Source: CBDUEV01 sp965366365
GTDB taxonomy: Bacteria > Actinomycetota > Acidimicrobiia > Spongiisociales > JAENVV01
Reading direction: 5' to 3'
DNA length: 35,400 nt
NCBI GenBank assembly: GCA_965366365.1
Contig: CBDUEV010000029.1
Coordinates: 1 to 35,400, forward strand
Shown here: in pieces, positions 13,956-21,922 of the stretch
How the letters are laid out: every line of letters starts with the position of its first letter
How positions within the stretch are numbered: position 1 is the stretch's first letter
Program-made: the position numbers and the translations under genes
The notes under the pieces: model-generated
The model's database searches: none
What the model was told of the DNA's origin: nothing
The model's input: the letters and a program-made list of their open reading frames with translations, nothing else

Positions 13956-14507
13956 ATGATCAAAGACCTTCTCGATGACGCCGAGCACAAGATGGATCAA
14001 TCCGTCGAACACACCCAGGCGGAGTTCACCACCATCCGTACCGGCCGCGCCAGTCCAGCCGTGCTCAACAGGGTGACCGTCGAGTACTACGGTGCTCCGA
14101 CGCCCCTTCAGCAACTGGCCAGCTTCTCCGTGCCCGAGCCGCGCATGCTGCTCGTGACCCCCTTCGACGCCAACTCCATCCCCGAGATCGAACGAGGGAT
14201 CAACGAGGCCAACCTCGGTCTCACGCCGAGCAACGACGGAAGGGTGATCCGGCTCGTCTTCCCGCAACTCACCGAGGAACGCCGCAAGGACCTGATTCGG
14301 ATGACCCGGCACATCGCCGAAGACGGCCGGATCGCCATCCGCCAGATTCGCCGCCACGCCAAGGACGACATCGAATCGCTGAGCGGCGAGATCTCCGACG
14401 ACGAGATCCGACGCGCAGAAAAGGACCTGCAGGATGCCACCGATCGGCACACAGCCCGGATCGATGAGCTACTCCAGCACAAGGAGCAAGAGCTCCTGGA
14501 GGTGTGA
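13956..14507 (+). CDS. frr: Ribosome recycling factor
   Basis: RRF splits the post-termination ribosome together with EF-G. The 183-aa product has the usual two domains, with the three-helix-bundle ends IRTGRASPAVLNRV and EERRKDLIRMTRHIAEDGRIAIRQIRR, and the LLVTPFD motif. The ATG at 13956 is preferred over GTG 13950 because AGGAG lies 6 nt before the ATG but abuts the GTG. The stop overlaps the cdsA start by four bases. Confidence 0.97.
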   Translation: MIKDLLDDAEHKMDQSVEHTQAEFTTIRTGRASPAVLNRVTVEYYGAPTPLQQLASFSVPEPRMLLVTPFDANSIPEIERGINEANLGLTPSNDGRVIRLVFPQLTEERRKDLIRMTRHIAEDGRIAIRQIRRHAKDDIESLSGEISDDEIRRAEKDLQDATDRHTARIDELLQHKEQELLEV

Positions 14508-15928
14508 CGGTGTCCGACGGTGATCAGAAGAACGGGAATTCCGGTGACGGGGAGCGGTTGCTCCCCGCGGACCGCCCCGACTCCCACGTGGCCGATATCG
14601 ACGACACGATCGAAATGGACGAGCTCGCTGCTCCGATCGGGAAATCGAACGCAGACACCGAAGAGGTGGTGTGGGAGGACCTGACCGAGGTCGAGCCGGG
14701 CGAGCCCGAGACAGCCGAGATACCGGAGACGCAGGCACCGATCGAGACCGTCGGATCACTGATCCCAGGCGATTCCGACACGCCCCACGAGGAGCCGGAA
14801 CCAGTCGCCGCTCAGCCGAGCCTGAGCCTCGTCGATCCCATCGAGGACATCGTGGATCCCGTCGAATCGATCCCCGACCCGACCGAGCCGCCCGCCGACG
14901 ACGGCACGTGGCACGAGGGCCCTTCGGTTCTGGACGACTTCACGTCGGGGGATTACGTGGCGGCGACCACCATGGAGTATCAAGGCCTGGCTGAGGCGGT
15001 GTTGCGTTCCGAAACCGAGACCCATGAACTGCACGCCGTGGCGGCCACCATGCCTGGAATGGACAGCGGCGTGGTGGGTTTCGAGGACGTCACCGGAGAG
15101 GCGGCACCTGAGCCGGTTCCGACCGGTCCGGGTGACCTCCCGGCGAGAGTCATCACCGCGGTGATCCTGGGCGGGCTGTTCATCGGCTCCCTTCTGGCGG
15201 GCGGCGTGTGGCTCATGATCCTCGTCGGAGCGGTCGCCGTGCTGTCGATAGGCGAGTTCTACGCGGCGGCGCGACGGATCGGGTACGTACCCGTGGCCGC
15301 CTTCGGTCTGGTAGGGACGATCGGCGCCATGGTGGGCGGGTGGTTTGGTGGTCCGGGGGGCGTGGCAGGCGCGATTGCACTCTTCACCATGCTCGTCCTG
15401 CTCTGGTACTCGGTCATGGTGCGGCGTGATCCCCTCGAGAATGCGGCCGTGACGGTCTTCGGCCTGGTCTGGGTGGGGGGCCTCCTGGCCTTCGCTGCCC
15501 CGATCGCCCGGCATCCCGACTATCGCCAGCTTCTCGTCACCTTGGTTCTCACCGCCGCCTTCATGGACATCGGGGCGTATTTCATCGGGAGATCTGTCGG
15601 TCGCCGCAAGCTGGCGCCGGTCCTTTCGCCCAAGAAGACCGTAGAAGGTCTCATCGGCGGGGTGGCGGTGGCTTTCGGCGTCGCTGTCCTGTCCTCGCTC
15701 GTCTTCGAGGCCGTCACATTCTCAGGCGCCCTCTGGCTGGCCCTGGGAGTCAGCGTCATGGCCCCGCTCGGCGATATCGCCGAGTCGATGGTCAAACGAT
15801 CGTTCGGCATCAAGGACATGGGATCGCTGTTGCCGGGACACGGAGGTTTCCTCGACAGGATCGATGCGCTTCTCTTTGTGGTTCCGGTGGCCTACTACAT
15901 CTACCTGGCCCTCGGGTACCTGGATTGA
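14504..15928 (+). CDS. cdsA: Phosphatidate cytidylyltransferase with long acidic N-terminal extension
   Basis: CdsA makes CDP-diacylglycerol from CTP and phosphatidate, the branch point of phospholipid synthesis in the membrane. The C-terminal part (about 213-474) has multiple hydrophobic helices and the CDS signature SMVKRSFGIKDMGSLLPGHG followed by FLDRID. The first 210 residues are acidic, Pro/Glu/Thr-rich and probably disordered (EVEPGEPETAEIPET, VDPIEDIVDPVESIPDPTEP), an unusual extension as most CdsA proteins are 260-300 aa. GTG 14504 overlaps the frr stop (GTGA), which supports the long reading. A shorter start near the first helix is possible but has no better signal. Confidence 0.92.
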   Translation: MTVSDGDQKNGNSGDGERLLPADRPDSHVADIDDTIEMDELAAPIGKSNADTEEVVWEDLTEVEPGEPETAEIPETQAPIETVGSLIPGDSDTPHEEPEPVAAQPSLSLVDPIEDIVDPVESIPDPTEPPADDGTWHEGPSVLDDFTSGDYVAATTMEYQGLAEAVLRSETETHELHAVAATMPGMDSGVVGFEDVTGEAAPEPVPTGPGDLPARVITAVILGGLFIGSLLAGGVWLMILVGAVAVLSIGEFYAAARRIGYVPVAAFGLVGTIGAMVGGWFGGPGGVAGAIALFTMLVLLWYSVMVRRDPLENAAVTVFGLVWVGGLLAFAAPIARHPDYRQLLVTLVLTAAFMDIGAYFIGRSVGRRKLAPVLSPKKTVEGLIGGVAVAFGVAVLSSLVFEAVTFSGALWLALGVSVMAPLGDIAESMVKRSFGIKDMGSLLPGHGGFLDRIDALLFVVPVAYYIYLALGYLD

Positions 15929-17070
15929 GCGCTCCGCTCGTCGTCCTCGGTGCCACAGGCTCCATAGGACTCCAAACCCTCGAGGTTGCGGCCCGCCATG
16001 AGCTCGAGGTCGCTGCGGTGGCGGCCGGGCGGGGATCGTCCGAGCTGTTGGAGATCGGTCGCCGCTATCCAGACGCCCTGGTCGTGGTCGCGCGGCCGCA
16101 CGCCGGTGAGCGGGAGCGATTCACCGACGAGCTGGGAGAGCGAGCGCGGTTCGGTCCGGAGGCGGTCACGGAGATAGCGTCCACGCCGTCCCGCACGGTT
16201 GTCAACGGCATCGTCGGGGCGGCCGGATTGCCGGCTTCGGTGGCCGCACTTCTGGCAGGGAACCGGCTCGCCCTTGCCAACAAAGAGAGCTTGGTGGCCG
16301 GCGGGGCTGTCGTTCTCGATGCGCTGGCCAAGGGCGGTGGCGAGATCCTGCCGGTGGACTCGGAACACTCCGCCCTGTTCCAATGCCTGGTTGGCGAGCC
16401 GATCGAGAGGATTCACAGACTCGTCCTGACGGCCTCCGGTGGACCGTTCTTCGGCCGGAGGCGAGACGAACTGGCGTCCGTGGGTCCCGAGGATGCCCTC
16501 GCCCATCCCACCTGGTCGATGGGGCCGAGAGTGACCATCGATTCCGCCACGCTGTTCAACAAGGGAATGGAAGTGATCGAGGCTCATTTCCTCTTTGGAA
16601 TCGACTACGACCGCATCGATGTCGTGGTCCATCCGCAGAGTCTCGTGCATTCGCTGGTCGAGTTCGTCGACGGCTCTGTCAAAGCCCAGGTGGGCGAGCC
16701 CGACATGCGCGTTCCGATCCAGTACGCTCTCACCTACCCGGACCGGCTGGACGGCGACGGTCGGTCGCAGAGCCTCGCCGGCCGCGACCTCACCTTTCGA
16801 GCTCCCGATCGAGACACCTTCCGGGCGCTCGACCTGGCCTACGAGGCCGGCCGGATGGGTGGAAGCGCTCCGGCGGTGCTCAATGCCGCCGACGAGGTGG
16901 CGGTTGGAGCGTTCCTCGAAGGCTCGATCGGGTTCCTGACGATCACCGAGATCGTGGAGAGGACCCTGGCGGCTGTCGAGATTCGACCTCTGGGCACCGT
17001 CGAAGAAGTGCTCGAAGCCGACGGCGAGGCACGCCGGATGGCCGCGCGATTGGTTTCGCAGTCGTGTTAA
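15925..17070 (+). CDS. dxr: 1-deoxy-D-xylulose 5-phosphate reductoisomerase
   Basis: Converts DXP to 2-C-methylerythritol 4-phosphate with NADPH, the committed step of the MEP isoprenoid pathway. The 381-aa protein has the Rossmann motif GATGSIG (9-15), NKESLVAGG, PVDSEHSALFQC, TIDSATLFNKGMEVIEAHFLF and the VVHPQSLVHSLVEF region with metal and substrate ligands. The start is TTG 15925, overlapping the cdsA stop (TTGA); no ATG or GTG fits before the conserved GATGSIG. With ispG two genes downstream, the MEP pathway is well represented in this operon. Confidence 0.95.
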   Translation: MSAPLVVLGATGSIGLQTLEVAARHELEVAAVAAGRGSSELLEIGRRYPDALVVVARPHAGERERFTDELGERARFGPEAVTEIASTPSRTVVNGIVGAAGLPASVAALLAGNRLALANKESLVAGGAVVLDALAKGGGEILPVDSEHSALFQCLVGEPIERIHRLVLTASGGPFFGRRRDELASVGPEDALAHPTWSMGPRVTIDSATLFNKGMEVIEAHFLFGIDYDRIDVVVHPQSLVHSLVEFVDGSVKAQVGEPDMRVPIQYALTYPDRLDGDGRSQSLAGRDLTFRAPDRDTFRALDLAYEAGRMGGSAPAVLNAADEVAVGAFLEGSIGFLTITEIVERTLAAVEIRPLGTVEEVLEADGEARRMAARLVSQSC

Positions 17071-17101
17071 CCTGACCGTCCGTATCGGAGAGGAAGCAGG
17101 C

Positions 17102-18214
17102 ATGGCAGCGCTCGGCGCCATCGGAATGATTGCAGCCCTGTTCCTCTTCGTCATGGCGCACGAGGCGGGCCATTTCATCGCCGCCAAACTGACCAAGATG
17201 AAGGTCACCGAGTTCTTCTTCGGGTTCGGCCCACGGCTGTGGTCGACCCGGCGTGGCGAGACCGAATACGGGGTGAAGGCCGTCCCAGCGGGCGGATACG
17301 TACGCATCATCGGGATGAATCCCTACGAGGAGGTCGATCCGGCCGACCTCGGCCGCACCTACCGCGAAAAGAAGTTCTGGGAGAAGGCCTTCGTGGTGTT
17401 GGCGGGAGTGGCCATCAACTTCGGCTTGGGCTTTCTCATCTTGTGGGGGTTGTTCGGCGCATACGGCGATTTCGCGGTCGTCACCTCGATTCGAGAGGTG
17501 GCGGTCGAGGCAAACGGCGAGCCGACCCCGGCCCTCGAAGCCGGGATCGAGGTCGGCGATACCATCCTGGAGATCGGCGGGGCGCCCATCGAGACCTGGG
17601 AGGACCTCGAGGAAGCGGTCGCCCCCAACCCGGGCGAGACGGTCGACATCGTGGTTCAGCGCGGCACCGAGACCATCACACTCGAGGCCACGCTGGCCGA
17701 AGCGGGAAGCGACGGGGAGCCGAAAGGCTTTCTCGGGGTGAGTCCGGACGTCGTCGAGGTCGACTTCGGGGTGTTCGGCGCCGCCGGCCGAGCCGGGGAA
17801 GAAGTGGGGACCCTCACGAAGCTCTCGTTCGAGTTCCTGTGGTCGATGGTGGCAGGCATCGACGATCTCGCCCGAGCACTGTTCACCGGTTCCGAGGTTG
17901 CCGTCGAACAGCGGCCCACCAGCGTGGTCGGCCTCGCGCAGATCGGAGCGCAGAGCACCGACATCGGGGTTGGCAATCTCCTGTACATCCTGGCCAGCTT
18001 GAACATCGTCCTCGGGACCCTCAACGTGTTGCCGCTCTTCCCGCTCGACGGAGGCCATTTCGCAGTGGCGCTGGTCGAGAGAATCACCCGGCGGGAAGTG
18101 GACGTCCGCAGGTTGGTGCCCGTGGCGGCGGCGGTGATCGTGTTGTTCGTCTTCTTCGGGGTGGTGGCGGTGTACCTCGACATCGCCCAACCGTTCGACT
18201 TCGCCAACTTCTGA
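17102..18214 (+). CDS. rseP: RseP-like site-2 zinc metalloprotease
   Basis: An intramembrane metalloprotease of the S2P family that cuts membrane proteins such as anti-sigma factors (Rip1 in mycobacteria). The 370-aa product has the HEAGH zinc site (20-24) in the first transmembrane helix, a PDZ domain at about 140-215 (ALEAGIEVGDTILEIGGAPI), and the second active-site motif NVLPLFPLDGGHF in a later helix with the third zinc ligand Asp. Only one PDZ domain is visible, as in mycobacterial Rip1. AGAGGA lies upstream of the ATG. It sits between dxr and ispG, the standard actinobacterial position. Confidence 0.95.
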   Translation: MAALGAIGMIAALFLFVMAHEAGHFIAAKLTKMKVTEFFFGFGPRLWSTRRGETEYGVKAVPAGGYVRIIGMNPYEEVDPADLGRTYREKKFWEKAFVVLAGVAINFGLGFLILWGLFGAYGDFAVVTSIREVAVEANGEPTPALEAGIEVGDTILEIGGAPIETWEDLEEAVAPNPGETVDIVVQRGTETITLEATLAEAGSDGEPKGFLGVSPDVVEVDFGVFGAAGRAGEEVGTLTKLSFEFLWSMVAGIDDLARALFTGSEVAVEQRPTSVVGLAQIGAQSTDIGVGNLLYILASLNIVLGTLNVLPLFPLDGGHFAVALVERITRREVDVRRLVPVAAAVIVLFVFFGVVAVYLDIAQPFDFANF

Positions 18215-18225
18215 GTCGACCCCGG

Positions 18226-18231
18226 TACCAT
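18226..18231 (+). promoter_or_regulatory. -10 element for ispG
   Basis: TACCAT ends 6 nt before the ispG ATG. No Shine-Dalgarno is present, so an internal leaderless start within the operon is possible. No good -35 was found. Confidence 0.4.
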
Positions 18232-18237
18232 CACCCC

Positions 18238-19467
18238 ATGGCCTCTCCGTCGTCGAACCCATCCTTCCCACGCCGCTTGACCCGTCAGATCCACGTCGGC
18301 CAGGTTCCGGTAGGCGGCAACGCACCGATCTCGGTTCAGTCGATGACGACCACCAAGACGTCGGATGTCGAGGGGACCCTGGCGCAGGTGTACGCCCTGG
18401 CCGGCACCGGCGCCGACATCGTCCGGATCACCTGCAACGAGGTGGAGGCCGCCCAAGGGCTGGTGGAGATCGTGCCCAGATCTCCTGTCCCCATCGTGGC
18501 CGACATCCATTTCCAGTACCGCTTGGCGTTGGCCGCCCTCGAGGCCGGGGTGGCGGCCCTCCGTCTCAATCCCGGCAACATCCGCAATGAGTCGCACATC
18601 AAGACGGTGGCCCGTGCCGCCAAGGAGCGTGGCGTCCCCATTCGGGTTGGTGTCAACGGGGGATCACTCGACAAAGACCTGTTGGAGAAGCACGGCTCGG
18701 CGACCCCGGCCGCCCTCGTCGAATCTGCGCTGACCGAGATCCGCTATCTCGAAGACGTCGATTTCACCGACATCAAGATCTCGGTGAAGCATTCCCACGT
18801 TCCCTCCATGGTGGAGAGTTACCGCCTCCTGGCCGACACCGTCGACTACCCCCTCCATCTCGGCGTGACGGAGGCCGGTCCGCCCCCCGCCGGCTTGATC
18901 AAGTCCGTGGCCGGAATCGGCACCCTTCTCAACGAGGGGATCGGAGACACCATCCGTTTCTCCTTGACTGCCGACCCCGTCGAGGAGGCGAAGGCCGGGC
19001 GCCAACTTCTCGAGTTCCTCGGGCTCCGGGAGCGGAAGGGCCTCGATCTGATTGCCTGTCCCTCGTGCGGCCGGGCCGACGTCGACGTGATCGAGGTGAC
19101 CAAAGCCGCCCAGGCCCGGCTCGAAGCCGAGAAACTCCCCATCCAGGTCGCCATCATGGGGTGCGTCGTCAACGGCCCGGGAGAGGCGCGGGAAGCGGAC
19201 ATCGGCATCGCGGCGGGCAAAGGCAAAGGCCATCTGTTCATCAAGGGCCAGGTGGTCAGGGTCGTGCCGGAAGCCGACATGGTGGATGCGCTCGTCGACG
19301 AAGCCCGCCTCCTCGTCGAACAGGGGGTCGAGGCGCGACTGGCGGCCGCGGACGAGAACGCCGAGCAGCTGGCCGCCCAGGCACGTGAACAGCTCATCGA
19401 GATTCAGGGAGACGCCAACAACGCCGCTGCCCGACGGGCCGCGGTGGCCGAGACCGCCCAGGGTTGA
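18238..19467 (+). CDS. ispG: 4-hydroxy-3-methylbut-2-enyl diphosphate synthase (flavodoxin)
   Basis: IspG reduces 2-C-methylerythritol 2,4-cyclodiphosphate to HMBPP in the MEP pathway, using a 4Fe-4S cluster. The 409-aa protein has SVQSMTTTKTSDVEGTLAQ at the N terminus, the TIM-barrel segments VPIVADIHF and LRLNPGNI, and the cluster ligands in LIACPSCGRADVDV (two Cys) and IMGCVVNGPGEAREADIG (third Cys). It is the short bacterial form, with no insert domain. The last 50 residues, Ala/Glu-rich, extend beyond the usual end. ATG 18238 is chosen over the long open upstream frame that runs through rseP. Confidence 0.95.
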   Translation: MASPSSNPSFPRRLTRQIHVGQVPVGGNAPISVQSMTTTKTSDVEGTLAQVYALAGTGADIVRITCNEVEAAQGLVEIVPRSPVPIVADIHFQYRLALAALEAGVAALRLNPGNIRNESHIKTVARAAKERGVPIRVGVNGGSLDKDLLEKHGSATPAALVESALTEIRYLEDVDFTDIKISVKHSHVPSMVESYRLLADTVDYPLHLGVTEAGPPPAGLIKSVAGIGTLLNEGIGDTIRFSLTADPVEEAKAGRQLLEFLGLRERKGLDLIACPSCGRADVDVIEVTKAAQARLEAEKLPIQVAIMGCVVNGPGEAREADIGIAAGKGKGHLFIKGQVVRVVPEADMVDALVDEARLLVEQGVEARLAAADENAEQLAAQAREQLIEIQGDANNAAARRAAVAETAQG

Positions 19468-19568
19468 GCCGGTGCCCCGGGCGGCGCCTTCTTCGCCACC
19501 ATCGGGGCTCCGGACCAGTCGTGGTACGGTTCCCATGCCACACATCCACCGAGGAGCCGATCGCACCC

Positions 19569-21272
19569 GTGCGCTGGTCCGAAGCCTTCATCCCAACCCT
19601 CCGTGACGACCCGGCCGAGGCCGAGGCCAGTAGCCACAAGCTGCTCATCCGGGCGGGGTACATCCGTCAGCTGATGGCGGGTTCGTACACGCTGTTGCCC
19701 CTCGCCATGCGGGTGCGCAAGAAGATCATCGAGATCATTCGCGAGGAGATGAACGGCATTGGCGGCCAGGAATTCCTCCTACCGGCACTCCACCCGGCCG
19801 AGGTGTGGCAGCAGTCGGGCCGATGGGAGATCATGGGCGACGAAATGTTCAGGCTGCGCGACCGCAAGGACGCCGATCTCTGCCTGGGGATGACGCACGA
19901 GGAGATCTTCGCCTCGCTCGCCACGGAGATGAAGTCGTATCGTCAGCTTCCGCAGCTCTGGTACCAGATCCAGACGAAGTTCCGTGACGAGCCCCGCCCC
20001 AAGTCGGGCATTCTGCGCGTGCGCGAGTTCACGATGAAGGACTCCTATTCGTTCGACCTCGATCAGGCCGGGTTGGATGCGCAGTTCGAGGCGCATCGGG
20101 CGGCCTACCTGCGCATCTTCTCCCGTATGGGATTGTCCGCCACCATGGTCGAGGCATCCTCAGGAGCGATGGGAGGATCCGGCTCGATCGAGTTCATGGT
20201 CGCCTCACCCTCCGGCGAGGATCTCATCGCCACTTGCCCGTGTGGGTACGCCGCCAACCTGGAGACCGCCACGAGTGCACTCGCAGTCGTGGACGACCCC
20301 CCCGAAGTTCCGCTCCCAGAGCGCTTCGATACCCCGGACGTCAGAACGATCAATGCACTGGCCGATTTCGATGAAGGGTCGCCGCCCGAGCGGCAGATCA
20401 AGACCCTCGTGTACTGGCTCGACGACGAACTCACCCTGGTCCTGCTGCGCGGAGATCACGAACTGCAGGAGCAGAAGCTGGCCGACGCCACGGGGGCGGT
20501 GTCCGCCCGACCTGCCCAACCCGCCGAGATCGTCAAAGCCCTCGGAGCGTTGCCCGGGTCGTTGGGGGCCGTGGGCGTCGCCGGACCCACGATTCTGGCC
20601 GACCTGGCTTTGCAGGGAAGGCGCGGCCTGACCACTGGCGCCAACACCGATGATGTTCATCTCCGCAACGTGGACGTCGAACGCGACGTCTCGGTCGGCC
20701 GGTGGCTCGACCTCCGGACGGTGAAGGAGGGCGAGCCCTGCCCCCGCTGCGGCGAACCCCTGGCCGTTGGGCGTGCCATCGAGGCGGGGCACATCTTCAA
20801 ACTGGGCTCCCGCTACGCCGAAGTGATGGGCGCCAAGGTGCTCGACGCCGATGGTGAGACCAGGACACTCCTGATGGGCTCGTACGGCATCGGAGTGGAA
20901 AGGAATCTGGCGGTCATCGTCGAGGCTTCGCACGACGACAAGGGGATCGTCTGGCCGGTGGGCGTGGCGCCGTTCCATGCGGTGGTCACGGTGCTGCGGG
21001 CAGACAACGCGGAGACCCTGGCCGCCGCTCAGTCCCTGCACCAGGCCCTCAACGAACGGGGTATCGAGACCCTCCTCGATGATCGTGAGGAGCGACCGGG
21101 CGTGAAGTTCGCCGATGCCGAGCTGATCGGCATCCCCTATCGAGTGACCGTGGGTCCCCGCGGCCTCGAGTCGGGGACGGTGGAACTCACCACACGGAGG
21201 ACCGGGGAGACCACGGAGGTGCCGGTCGACGAACTGGTCGAGAACCTCGACGGGCTGATCCGGGCGTCCTGA
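19569..21272 (+). CDS. proS: Prolyl-tRNA synthetase
   Basis: Charges tRNA-Pro. The 567-aa product is the bacterial class II type with an editing (INS) domain between motifs 2 and 3. Visible: RWSEAFIPTLRDDPAEAEASSHKLLIRAG at the N terminus (written in part), motif 2 RDEPRPKSGILRVREF, TMKDSYSFD, motif 3 LMGSYGIGVERNLAV, and the C-terminal anticodon-binding domain. The GTG at 19569 puts the start at the family position (VRWSEAF); GAGGAG lies 12 nt upstream, a little far. A TACGGT hexamer (19525-19530) could be a -10. A 101-nt gap separates it from ispG, with no clear terminator. Confidence 0.95.
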   Translation: MRWSEAFIPTLRDDPAEAEASSHKLLIRAGYIRQLMAGSYTLLPLAMRVRKKIIEIIREEMNGIGGQEFLLPALHPAEVWQQSGRWEIMGDEMFRLRDRKDADLCLGMTHEEIFASLATEMKSYRQLPQLWYQIQTKFRDEPRPKSGILRVREFTMKDSYSFDLDQAGLDAQFEAHRAAYLRIFSRMGLSATMVEASSGAMGGSGSIEFMVASPSGEDLIATCPCGYAANLETATSALAVVDDPPEVPLPERFDTPDVRTINALADFDEGSPPERQIKTLVYWLDDELTLVLLRGDHELQEQKLADATGAVSARPAQPAEIVKALGALPGSLGAVGVAGPTILADLALQGRRGLTTGANTDDVHLRNVDVERDVSVGRWLDLRTVKEGEPCPRCGEPLAVGRAIEAGHIFKLGSRYAEVMGAKVLDADGETRTLLMGSYGIGVERNLAVIVEASHDDKGIVWPVGVAPFHAVVTVLRADNAETLAAAQSLHQALNERGIETLLDDREERPGVKFADAELIGIPYRVTVGPRGLESGTVELTTRRTGETTEVPVDELVENLDGLIRAS

Positions 21273-21320
21273 GCAAGGTCGTTTCCCACTTTCGGGGCAG
21301 ATTTCGCCGTCCACCGGCTC

Positions 21321-21329
21321 TGATATACT
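21321..21329 (+). promoter_or_regulatory. Extended -10 promoter of the rimP-nusA-infB operon
   Basis: TGATATACT is an extended -10 (TGn followed by TATACT at 21324-21329). The -35 region is poor, as is common for extended -10 promoters. The start near 21336 gives a leader of about 93 nt that contains a terminator. Confidence 0.6.
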
Positions 21330-21359
21330 CCTTGGGACATCTTGAGGACGCTACGTAGG

Positions 21360-21383
21360 AAGTGGGCGCCCAGCCCACTTTTT
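21360..21383 (+). terminator. Leader terminator (attenuator) before rimP
   Basis: AAGTGGGC (21360-21367), loop gccca, GCCCACTT (21373-21380) and further T give an 8-bp stem ending in five T. It lies after the promoter and before rimP, so it should attenuate the operon. An outer stem CTACGT (21351-21356) with ACGTAG (21393-21398) can enclose it. The arm CCCACTT is repeated upstream of the promoter at 21285-21291. Confidence 0.65.
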
Positions 21384-21428
21384 GGCGTGGAGACGTAGAT
21401 TTGCAGTCGCAGATTTTGGAGGTGGAGC

Positions 21429-21911
21429 GTGTCGGACGCTCCAGAGGAGTTGTGGAACGTGTTGGAAAGCTACTTGGCCGAGGAAAGGCTCGAGTTGGAT
21501 GACCTCGAAGTCGTCGGAGCCCATGGCGGTGGCAAGACTCTGCGCGTCACCGTCGACGGTGAAGGGGTCGGTTCCGAGCTGCTCGGCGCCGTCTCGAAAG
21601 GCATCTCGCGCCTCATGGACACCCACGACGTGATTCCCGGCTCGTACCAGCTCGAAGTGAGCACCCCCGGCTTGGAGCGGAAGCTGCGCCGGCCGGAGCA
21701 CTGGAAGAAGTCGGTGGGTCGAGATGTCCGGGTCAAGACCCGAATCGAGATCGAGGGCTTCCGTCGCCATGAAGGCGTGCTGGAAAGCGCCGGCGACGCA
21801 GAATGTGTCATCGTCGGTGACGGGATCGCCCGAACGGTCGCCTACGACGCGGTCGCGTCGGCGAAGACCGTGTACAACTGGACGACGCCCGCCAAGCCGG
21901 GCAAGAAGTAG
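21429..21911 (+). CDS. rimP: Ribosome maturation factor RimP
   Basis: RimP assists 30S subunit assembly. The 160-aa product has the two-domain arrangement of the family: an N-terminal alpha/beta domain with LRVTVDGEGVGSELLGAVSKGISRLMD (written in part), the central PGSYQLEVSTPGLERKLRRPEH motif, and a C-terminal SH3-like barrel. The GTG start has GGAGG and GGAG in the preceding bases. It starts the nusA operon, as in most bacteria. No tRNA gene precedes it, unlike the metY-rimP arrangement of enterics. Confidence 0.93.
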   Translation: MSDAPEELWNVLESYLAEERLELDDLEVVGAHGGGKTLRVTVDGEGVGSELLGAVSKGISRLMDTHDVIPGSYQLEVSTPGLERKLRRPEHWKKSVGRDVRVKTRIEIEGFRRHEGVLESAGDAECVIVGDGIARTVAYDAVASAKTVYNWTTPAKPGKK

Positions 21912-21922
21912 GAGGACCTGCG

